This document shows positions 57,485 through 64,000 of a stretch of DNA of 64,000 nucleotides, piece after piece. The notes below the pieces were generated by a model. It had not been told where the DNA came from, did not search any database, and saw only the letters and a list, made by a program, of their open reading frames with translations. This DNA is from a virus. The position numbers and the translations under genes are program-made. The stretch covers positions 1-64,000 of IMG/VR virus record IMGVR_UViG_3300042564_006100. The stretch is one strand, 5' to 3'. The first letter of the stretch is position 1. Each line of letters starts with the position of its first letter.

Positions 57485-58716
57485 ATCATCGGGAGGGTTG
57501 CGGTTTTGAGCGTGCCAGCGGCGTTTACATAAATTGTCAGGCTCCCGCTGATCGCCGAGTAGGCGAACATCATCATGCCCGGCGGGATGGTGCCTGGGGC
57601 GTGATTGAAGACCGCGCCACCATGCAGGGCCGTCGGGCTGAGTCCGTGGCCGTCGGTGACTGAGAACTGCATGACGTTGGCTCCACCCCACACATGACCA
57701 CTCAGACGGGGGCCGGTGCTGCCGTAGGGGGCTACCTCCAGCCGGCCATAGCCGTGCATCGTGTTCGTGTCTCCGGTGACTACCCCGTTGCCAATCGCGA
57801 TGCAGTTGAGTCCTTCGGTTCGCGCACCGAACCCAAGGGCGATGCCGTGGCTGTAGGCCATCGTGTTGTTGCCAATCGCTACCGCTTCCCCATGGCTCAC
57901 CGATCCGAAACCGACTGAAACTCCGTAGCCTGTAGCAAGCGCACCAATAAGGGTCGCCGATCCGTGGGCGATGGTGTTATTGCCTACGGCGACCCCATGA
58001 GTAGTTACTTGGATGCCATGAATCGCTTGGAGAGCAGGCAGACGAGTCGCTGGCACAAAACCATGTGCATCCAGTTCGGCATAGCCGTGCGGCATCCCCT
58101 TGCGACTGGTCAGTTCGACCAATTGCGGAAGCTGGCCGACAGGCAGGGTGCCGCTGGAATCCAGCTCGGCATACCCGTACGCCGCACCCTTGCGACTGAC
58201 CAGTTCGATGGATGTAGCTGCCGGATAGGCGGGATCGGCGTCGGTGGGCACGCCTTCGGTGCCGCGGTTCACGTCATTCTCGACGACCACAAGAAAGGTG
58301 CGCGTGCTGGTCGGTTCACCCGCGCCTTCGCGCCAGGTGATCTCCCCCATCAAGGTAATTTCGGGAAGCTCCTCTGCCGTGGGTGAGCCGATGTTGAGCG
58401 CCGAGTTGAGTTGCAGCGTGTTGAAGCCGAGAGCGCATTCGTATTTGGGTGTGTCGTCGCCCTCCGATGGCATCGACCAGTCTGCTGTGTGCGCGAGATA
58501 GGACCGGTCGAACTGATTGCGCGGCTTGATACCGATCTGGATTTCCAGAGTGCCCGGATCGCCTATCGTGACAGGTGTAATGCCGTTTAGGAGAAAGGCC
58601 ACCTGGAGGCGGGCGTAGTCGCCACGTTTGAAACGGAGGGTGTTGACCGCGCTACGCTGGCCCGGTCCCTGGATAAGTTGGAGCGTTTCAAGATCGACGT
58701 GGAGCTTCACGCCCAT
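57481..58716 (-). CDS. Tail fibre with YadA-like head repeats
   Basis: 411 residues. The N-terminal 160 residues probably attach it to the tail. Two copies of a GYAELDxxG-x-LP element follow (residues about 180-240). Residues 245-325 contain left-handed beta-roll repeats of the YadA head type (VAVGNNTIAHGSAT, SVGFGSVSHGEAVAIGNNT, GIALGFGARTEGLNCIAIGN). The C-terminal part is beta-rich. It should form a trimer and act as receptor-binding protein. Confidence 0.7.
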   Translation of the reverse strand: MGVKLHVDLETLQLIQGPGQRSAVNTLRFKRGDYARLQVAFLLNGITPVTIGDPGTLEIQIGIKPRNQFDRSYLAHTADWSMPSEGDDTPKYECALGFNTLQLNSALNIGSPTAEELPEITLMGEITWREGAGEPTSTRTFLVVVENDVNRGTEGVPTDADPAYPAATSIELVSRKGAAYGYAELDSSGTLPVGQLPQLVELTSRKGMPHGYAELDAHGFVPATRLPALQAIHGIQVTTHGVAVGNNTIAHGSATLIGALATGYGVSVGFGSVSHGEAVAIGNNTMAYSHGIALGFGARTEGLNCIAIGNGVVTGDTNTMHGYGRLEVAPYGSTGPRLSGHVWGGANVMQFSVTDGHGLSPTALHGGAVFNHAPGTIPPGMMMFAYSAISGSLTIYVNAAGTLKTATLPMI

Positions 58717-58734
58717 GCGTGCCTGTCAACCGGA

Positions 58735-59292
58735 TCACTTGGCTGGCCATTTGCGCAGCGGGCATGTCTGGGATCTGAAACGTGCCTTGGCATCGACAAA
58801 ACACCCGCAGCGGGCGCAGGTCCGGTTCGACCGAAGCTGGTTGCACGATACACAGACGGCAAGCCGTGCGGCCACTTGCTGTGCGGTCAGAGTCGGTTGG
58901 CCTTGGACCATGGCCTTGGTTTCCGAACCAATCGCCTTGGCCAAGCTGCCAGCCCTCTTGAGCAATCCCGGTGGTGCTGGCTGGTTGGCGTTGGCATGCG
59001 CCGATTTCCGCGATTTCACTCCACTCCGCCAAGATGATGCGCGTGCAGCGATCATGTCGCCGCCATGGGTTGCTAGAGTCGCTTCCACAACCGACAAAGC
59101 AGCGTTGAGTTCCTTGATGAAGGCATGTCCCGCCTGCGACATCATGCCGTTGGGCAGAAACATTCCTTCGCGTTGCACAGCGTGGAATGCCCGATGTGAT
59201 TTCACCGGCATTGCCGATTTCAGCAAAACGCGAAATTGCGGGTCTTCCTGAAACGACTGGAGGCACGAGGGGATGAGGTCTTTCTTGTCCAT
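58735..59292 (-). CDS. Prophage protein with C-terminal zinc ribbon
   Basis: 185 residues from the ATG at 59292, overlapping the stop of the gene before (TAATG). The N-terminal part is helical with KELNAALSVVEATLATHG. The end has CVSCNQL, CARCGCF and a last Cys in QTCPLRKWP, a zinc ribbon. TTGACA follows its stop, 7 bases ahead of the fibre gene. The role is unknown. Confidence 0.55.
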   Translation of the reverse strand: MDKKDLIPSCLQSFQEDPQFRVLLKSAMPVKSHRAFHAVQREGMFLPNGMMSQAGHAFIKELNAALSVVEATLATHGGDMIAARASSWRSGVKSRKSAHANANQPAPPGLLKRAGSLAKAIGSETKAMVQGQPTLTAQQVAARLAVCVSCNQLRSNRTCARCGCFVDAKARFRSQTCPLRKWPAK

Positions 59293-61193
59293 TATCCGAA
59301 GCAGCTTGGGTAGTAGGTTCCATTTTCCGCCGTGAACGATCTGCGGAACGACGGGCTGCAATCCCCGGCGGTTTCGCAATAGCCGTCGCAGCAGCCGTTG
59401 CCGACATTGTTGCAGTTGTCCCCTTCGTCGGAGTCATTCGGGATGCAGTTTCCCGCCGAGGCGCAGGTGATACAGGAGCCATCGTCGTCGCTGATCTCCG
59501 GATTGTAATTGGCCGCGTAAGGGTTCGTGCATCCCGATCCGCACATTTTCGGGAACTTGAACTCGTGCTGATCGTTGGACTGCAACTTCTTGATTGGGAG
59601 GTAGGCGTTGGCGCGAATCAGGACGGATTTTCCCAAATCCTGCTGCACCGGCACCGAGTAGTCGATGGACTGCCCTGGAGTCATGTTGGGATTGTCGATC
59701 TTCTTGCCGTGGACATAGACCGACACCCAATAGGTGCCGTTTGCCTCCGGTGAAGGAGCCGCACCAAGAGTCACCCGGAATCCAAGCTGGATCTGGAACG
59801 GCGGTGCCGTGCCGTCAAGGAAGCACGGTGGATGCCACGTCACGTTCTCAATGGTGATCTGTGCTGGTTGAAGTGGCGGCGGAGGGGGCGGCGGCGGAGG
59901 GGGCGGCGGCGGAGGGGGCGGCGGCGGAGGGGGCGGCGGCGGTGGCGGCGGTGGCGGGATGAATACGCAGGCGTAAGTTGGGCATCCCCTGGCATCCATG
60001 CCTGTGACAACCCGCACGGTCCCGGCAGGACAGTCCGGTAGCGGAGGGCATCCGACCGGAACGCAAGCATAGATCGGGCACCCGTCTGCATCGACTCCGG
60101 TTTGCACGCGCACCATGTTTGGTCCGCAGATGATAGGCTCACCACAAGGGTTTCCGATAGGCTCGCACGGACCCCATATCACGCAGCCGTTTTCATCAAC
60201 TCCTTTGCCTATGGAGACTTCACCCGGAGGACATGCGGGAGGATCACCGCAGGCGACGGGCACGCAAGCATAGGTAGGACACCCCTTCGCATCTTGCCCG
60301 GTAATGACGAGTCTGCTGCCCACACCGCACATCGGCGGGTTAGGACAAGGTGGCTGGCAATTCCACAACGCACAGCCGACATCATCGAAGCCGATGGCAA
60401 CCGCGATCTGTCCGTCTGGACATACGGGCGGGTCGTCGCAAAACACGGGCTGGCAAGCGTAGGTAGGACAGTCTCGCTCATCCCTGCCCGTTTCTATCAC
60501 CTTCGAGTCGGGTCCACAATTCGGCGGATCGCCACATGGTTGACGGTCATCCGGGGCACAATACCAGATCGCACAGCCGAGGTCATTGAAGCCGCTGACT
60601 CGCGCAGTGAATCCTTCCATGCACGCGGGCGGGTCGTCGCAAAACACAGGTTGGCAGAGATAGATTCGGCAGCCGCAGGTATCGAAGCCTCCGGTCACGA
60701 GCTTGAAGTTTGGTCCGCAATTTGGCGGAACTTCGCATGGGGTGGCGCAATCGTCAGGATCGACAGGCGGGTAAATCGGCGGAACGACCGGGCACTCGGC
60801 GGGTGGCGGGTTTCCTCCGGTTGGTGGGATAAACGGACTTGTGATAGGTGGCGAATCGACGGGCGTCGGGTATTGCGCCTTTCCCTGCTGATCCCATCCG
60901 TCATAGACGGTGCCGCACTGTGGCGAATAAACCGTCCAGTCGTAGGCAAGAAACTCTTCAACGCCGAAGTCGGCGTTCCGAACCACTCGGCTCACCGCAG
61001 CTCCGGTGGTGGTCGAAGACTTGGTCAGGTAGGTGAGATGAAACAGTCCGTGATGATAGACGATCCACCGTTGCGAGGTCGCATGGTTGAACGGATCGGT
61101 GACGGGGTCAGCCCATCCGTTCCGGCGCACCGCCCAACCTCTGCGTGCGTATTCAGCCGCCAGCGGCCAAATCATGCCATGTCCCACGCTCAT
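59292..61193 (-). CDS. Tad2-like domain with Cys-rich repeats and polyproline
   Basis: 633 residues. Residues 5-100 are like DUF2829, the Tad2 fold (MIWPLAAEYARRGWAVRRNGW ends with FGVEEFLAYDWTVY). Residues 125-410 hold about seven units with the pattern C-x-DPP-x-C ... G-x-D-x-x-GC-x-x-Y-x-C. A run of 28 prolines (59874-59957) leads to a beta domain and a further Cys-rich end. Tad2 proteins capture the Thoeris signal molecule; here the domain may be structural. The long chain suggests a virion or secreted protein. Confidence 0.6.
   Translation of the reverse strand: MSVGHGMIWPLAAEYARRGWAVRRNGWADPVTDPFNHATSQRWIVYHHGLFHLTYLTKSSTTTGAAVSRVVRNADFGVEEFLAYDWTVYSPQCGTVYDGWDQQGKAQYPTPVDSPPITSPFIPPTGGNPPPAECPVVPPIYPPVDPDDCATPCEVPPNCGPNFKLVTGGFDTCGCRIYLCQPVFCDDPPACMEGFTARVSGFNDLGCAIWYCAPDDRQPCGDPPNCGPDSKVIETGRDERDCPTYACQPVFCDDPPVCPDGQIAVAIGFDDVGCALWNCQPPCPNPPMCGVGSRLVITGQDAKGCPTYACVPVACGDPPACPPGEVSIGKGVDENGCVIWGPCEPIGNPCGEPIICGPNMVRVQTGVDADGCPIYACVPVGCPPLPDCPAGTVRVVTGMDARGCPTYACVFIPPPPPPPPPPPPPPPPPPPPPPPPPPPPLQPAQITIENVTWHPPCFLDGTAPPFQIQLGFRVTLGAAPSPEANGTYWVSVYVHGKKIDNPNMTPGQSIDYSVPVQQDLGKSVLIRANAYLPIKKLQSNDQHEFKFPKMCGSGCTNPYAANYNPEISDDDGSCITCASAGNCIPNDSDEGDNCNNVGNGCCDGYCETAGDCSPSFRRSFTAENGTYYPSCFG
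59874..59957 (-). repeat. Polyproline minisatellite, 15-base units
   Basis: 59881-59940 is exactly four copies of GGAGGGGGCGGCGGC on the plus strand; with flanking bases the run encodes 28 prolines on the minus strand. The plus strand can form G-quadruplexes, and the unit number is likely to vary. Confidence 0.85.
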
Positions 61194-61642
61194 TGTGTGC
61201 TTGTGGGTTGGAACGTCCTGCGGATGTCCTCATACAAAGGGACAATCGGGCAGGTTCCATAAACGGCGTTCGGATACATCGGATCAATCGCGGGGGCTGT
61301 GTCAGCAGGGCGCGGGTAGGGCTTCTTGCCCTGCCAACGGTCGCCGCCATAGCCATAGCCGCCCTGCATCTCCAGGCACGCAGGAGTAAGCACGGTCCAG
61401 TCTTCGGCATAGAAGTCCTCGACGACGAAGTCCGTGTTGCGAATGACTCGAGTCGCCTTGTTGCCGGTGACGACTTGTCGGTAGAGCAGCCAGAACAACG
61501 CGTTTTGATAGACGACCCACCGCAGGGCACGTCCGGTGTCGCCGAACAATTCGAGCTCATCCCATCCGGCACGACGCACCGCCCACCCGCGACGGGCGTA
61601 TTCGGCGGCCAGAGGCCAGATCATGCCGGTGCCGTAGGTCAT
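61190..61642 (-). CDS. Tad2-like (DUF2829) protein
   Basis: 150 residues from the ATG at 61642, overlapping the gene before. Residues 7-90 follow the DUF2829 pattern: MIWPLAAEYARRGWAVRRAG, RWVVYQNALFWLLYR, NTDFVVEDFYAEDWTVL. The remaining 60 residues are unique and Pro/Gly-rich. Tad2 proteins block Thoeris defence by binding its cyclic signal. The N-terminal domain of the next gene is its paralogue. Confidence 0.6.
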   Translation of the reverse strand: MTYGTGMIWPLAAEYARRGWAVRRAGWDELELFGDTGRALRWVVYQNALFWLLYRQVVTGNKATRVIRNTDFVVEDFYAEDWTVLTPACLEMQGGYGYGGDRWQGKKPYPRPADTAPAIDPMYPNAVYGTCPIVPLYEDIRRTFQPTSTQ

Positions 61643-62385
61643 GGGTTCGGAACGAGGTCGCGGTCGATGGCGAGGCGGAAAGTCTTGGACGAGCGGATGA
61701 CCTCGTCGGAGAGAGCACCCGGTTCGAGGTAGTCCACGCGCCACTCGATTTCGGCGATGGAGTCGAAGGTGGTCTGATAGTCGGCCTGATAGTTGGCGAG
61801 CGCGTTGAGGAGATCCGGCGTGTCGAGATCGACTAGGATGCGGTAGCGCGGGCGGTCGCTGGTGCCGATGATTTCCAAGCCGCCATTGCTCTGAACCAGC
61901 ACCGTCTCACCTTCGAACTCGCGGATGTTCATGATGATGGATGCCATCGCCATCGTTTGCAGTTCCTCGCCCTTGAGGAATCCGATGTCGAGAAACACCT
62001 TGTCGCCGTATTTGAGGAACATCACCGCCTGGCTGGCCTGCGATGATGAAGGCGTGATGCCCGGAACCGAAACCGCGCCTGATCGCAGGTCGATGTTCAC
62101 CTCGATGCCGATGCCATCGTTGAAGTTGGTGTCCTCAATGCCCATGGCCACCTCCAGCGGGGTCGAGGGGCCGGTAGCATTGCTGGCGATAACCTTCACG
62201 AGATAGACGCCAGCGGAGATTGCCGCTCCACTGACAAGACCGGACGAGTTGATCGACATGCCGGACGGCAGGCCATCAGCGGTCCATGATGTCGGCGTGT
62301 TGGTCGCCTGCATCTGATATTCGAAATACTGCCCTTTGCGATAGCCGAGGACGGAGGTGGTGTTGGAAATGACGGGAATGGCCAT
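61639..62385 (-). CDS. Tail protein with Ig-like domain
   Basis: 248 residues. Residues 5-75 are like a putative Ig (He_PIG-type) domain: FEYQMQATNTPTSWTADGLP and GLVSGAAISAGVYLVKVIAS. The rest has strands and a helical part (PDLLNALANYQADYQTTF). Such domains decorate phage tails and help binding to cell surfaces. The short overlap with the Tad2-like gene suggests one operon. Confidence 0.6.
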   Translation of the reverse strand: MAIPVISNTTSVLGYRKGQYFEYQMQATNTPTSWTADGLPSGMSINSSGLVSGAAISAGVYLVKVIASNATGPSTPLEVAMGIEDTNFNDGIGIEVNIDLRSGAVSVPGITPSSSQASQAVMFLKYGDKVFLDIGFLKGEELQTMAMASIIMNIREFEGETVLVQSNGGLEIIGTSDRPRYRILVDLDTPDLLNALANYQADYQTTFDSIAEIEWRVDYLEPGALSDEVIRSSKTFRLAIDRDLVPNP

Positions 62386-62387
62386 GA

Positions 62388-64000
62388 TTATTGGATGGTT
62401 ACTTTGCCGAGGCTTTCAGGTTCATCGCCGGTGAGAGTTGCCTTGAGTCCGTTGAACGCGACAAGTCCGCGGGGATCGGTCTGGTGGTCATCGGTGTCGA
62501 AGCGAACGAGACGGCCGCGCAGGATAAAGTTGGCGGTGGTCATCGTGGTTTCAGTCGCCTCGGTGGCTCCGTAGATCACACGGTCCACGACGCAGGTATC
62601 GACGGAATTGACCGGCTTGCGGACGATGCGCAGGCCGAAGCCGTGCGATGACGGAACACTCGTCAGCATGAAACTGTGATCGAGTGAAGGAGGCAAGAAC
62701 GTGACATCCGCGATGTTGCTCGGGCTTGGCGGGTTGCCCGATGGCAAGCCGATGTCGATGGCGACGCCCCAATGAACGAGGGTGTTCGAGTTGAACACGG
62801 CGGCGACAAACGAGAAATCGAGCGAGAGCCGCTTGCCGAGTCGCAGTTGCTTGCCGTTGACGTGGATGCGGAACAGCTCGCGGGAGAAGTCCGTCGGGTA
62901 AAACACCTGCTCGCCCGCGATGACCTGTTCGACCTGATAAAAACCGCGCCCGTCCCATGCAAAGAATCCCGGCGCGTTGAGCTTGGTCGAGCGGCGGCCG
63001 AGATAGCCGGGAATCACCAGTGGCGCTGCGGTGTTGGTGTATTCGTAGATCACGCCGGACTGCGGGACAGTCGGCAGCGCGGCAACCGTGGTTGTGACCA
63101 GCGGATCGACATGCACGGCGGGCAGCAGGCCACCCACTCGCGGAAGGTCGGCGGGTTTGATCGACGGGACATCCTTCGCCTCGATCTTCTGGCGCGTCGG
63201 AAACACCTCAAAGAGTTCCGGCAGTTCCCACGCGGCGATGACGGTTTGTGAAGTGGAGCTGACGCCGGGTGGCGAGGTAGGGATGAATGTTTCCAGGTCT
63301 TCGACGCGCTCGCCAAGGTCATCGAGGATCAGTTGCAGCCCTTCGATTTGAGCAATGGTGTGACCGTGCGCCTGAAATGCGGACACCGGGCCTGCGGTGG
63401 AGATAATGACGACGTATCCATTCACCGCGGGCGGTTCGGCAAACGTGATGCTGAGATCATCCTCGCCATCGAGCGTGACGGCCAGTGGTTCGACGATGGC
63501 GCGGCTTCCTCCGTTCTGGCGCACGGTGACATGAAGATCGCGGGTGCCGAGGTTGTGACTGATGGTGAAGTCCGAGTTCACGCCATCACCGATGGGCGCG
63601 ACGTAGTGCTGTGAGCCGGTGATAATCTGGTCGGGCGTGAACGGCACATACGTCCTGCCATAGGGCGGCCGTAACCAGTCGATGTTGGCGGCGGTTTCGA
63701 GTCCCTCCCAGTTGAGTTCGCGAATCAGCGAGATCGGAGCGCGGAACGGCGTGAGCGTGTAGGTCTTGTCAGGGTCGTTCTCATCTTGAATTGCGACTTC
63801 GATTTCCAAGTCGGGCTTTAATTCGGGAGCACCACGCAATGCAGCGGCGATTTCGGCAGTGTTGAGATCGAGGATGACCGTCGGATCGCCAGGCGGTGCG
63901 GAAAACACAGCGACTTCGATCAACTCCTGGTCAATGCCGGCCATCTCGCCGTTGAAGGTGATGTGGGCGATGTTGGTCGCCGGGTTGCTGACGGAGAAAG
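62388..64000 (-). CDS. Tail protein, partial at window edge
   Basis: The reading frame is open to the window end, and the ATG at 63944 is probably internal (the frame continues FSVSNPATNIAHITFNGE upstream). At least 537 residues are visible. It has a fibre-like pattern: YVAPIGDGVNSDFTISHNL with NGGSRAIVEPL (a beta unit of tail proteins), a helical hinge (LQLILDDLGERVEDLETF) and a C-terminal beta domain (FILRGRLVRFDTDDH). Likely a tail tip or fibre component. The true start is to the right of the window. Confidence 0.6.
   Translation of the reverse strand, partial: FSVSNPATNIAHITFNGEMAGIDQELIEVAVFSAPPGDPTVILDLNTAEIAAALRGAPELKPDLEIEVAIQDENDPDKTYTLTPFRAPISLIRELNWEGLETAANIDWLRPPYGRTYVPFTPDQIITGSQHYVAPIGDGVNSDFTISHNLGTRDLHVTVRQNGGSRAIVEPLAVTLDGEDDLSITFAEPPAVNGYVVIISTAGPVSAFQAHGHTIAQIEGLQLILDDLGERVEDLETFIPTSPPGVSSTSQTVIAAWELPELFEVFPTRQKIEAKDVPSIKPADLPRVGGLLPAVHVDPLVTTTVAALPTVPQSGVIYEYTNTAAPLVIPGYLGRRSTKLNAPGFFAWDGRGFYQVEQVIAGEQVFYPTDFSRELFRIHVNGKQLRLGKRLSLDFSFVAAVFNSNTLVHWGVAIDIGLPSGNPPSPSNIADVTFLPPSLDHSFMLTSVPSSHGFGLRIVRKPVNSVDTCVVDRVIYGATEATETTMTTANFILRGRLVRFDTDDHQTDPRGLVAFNGLKATLTGDEPESLGKVTIQ

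Noticed and set aside
59881-59940. CRISPR-like repeat array
   Set aside because: The 15-base units are directly adjacent without spacers and lie in frame in a protein gene.
60102-61262. 386-codon open frame on the plus strand
   Set aside because: It is antisense to the repetitive Cys-rich gene, and its regular pattern is a copy of those repeats.

Overview
The window looks like chromosomal DNA of a Verrucomicrobiota bacterium carrying two related tailed-phage prophages in tandem. The host assignment rests on three secreted proteins typical of that phylum: a DUF4623-type protein at 3428-4984 and two proteins ending in PEP-CTERM sorting signals at 6772-7551 and 16818-17729. The GC-rich codon use fits. 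The assignment is inference from protein style, not from a marker gene.

Layout. 1-1242: a repeated promoter block and an Mrr-like restriction nuclease. 1261-3297: integrase/excisionase module A with its terminator. 3300-8464: a scar of host-type secreted genes, a complete IS, an IS4-type transposase remnant and a MITE-like element. 8463-29142: late and middle genes of prophage A on the minus strand (terminase, portal, protease/scaffold, capsid, tail, tape measure), cut off at the left end by the MITE-like element. 29353-30757: a small plus-strand operon led by an amidoligase. 30705-43272: replication and early genes on the minus strand (Vsr-like nuclease, DNA-binding proteins, probable replication origin, primase-helicase, family A DNA polymerase, RecB-like nuclease, helicase, sigma-like factor, excisionase-like protein). 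43405-45787: two unrecognised overlapping genes. 45960-53266: a complete type I restriction-modification operon with an extra half-size specificity gene and a metalloprotease. 53763-55759: integrase/excisionase module B, a diverged copy of module A. 55767-64000: distal tail, fibre and lysis-type genes of prophage B on the minus strand, running off the window.

How it works together. In both prophages int-xis reads rightward and converges on leftward late genes. Prophage A has lost the distal tail genes that prophage B still has next to its xis, so A is probably defective or depends on B. Between A and B sits a defence island.

The most striking system is a fractured DNA polymerase. The family A polymerase is split into two genes that end and begin with the two halves of an intein, and a free-standing HNH endonuclease gene lies between the halves; all three genes overlap. 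Other notable points are a lambda-like -1 frameshift in the tail chaperone gene that simple ORF calling misses, a cluster of 12 GGACAC/GTGTCC sites with AT-rich tracts beside the primase, Tad2-like domains in the tail operon, a sugar-nucleotide synthetase fused to an unknown domain, and a secreted SUMF1 PEP-CTERM moron inside the head operon.
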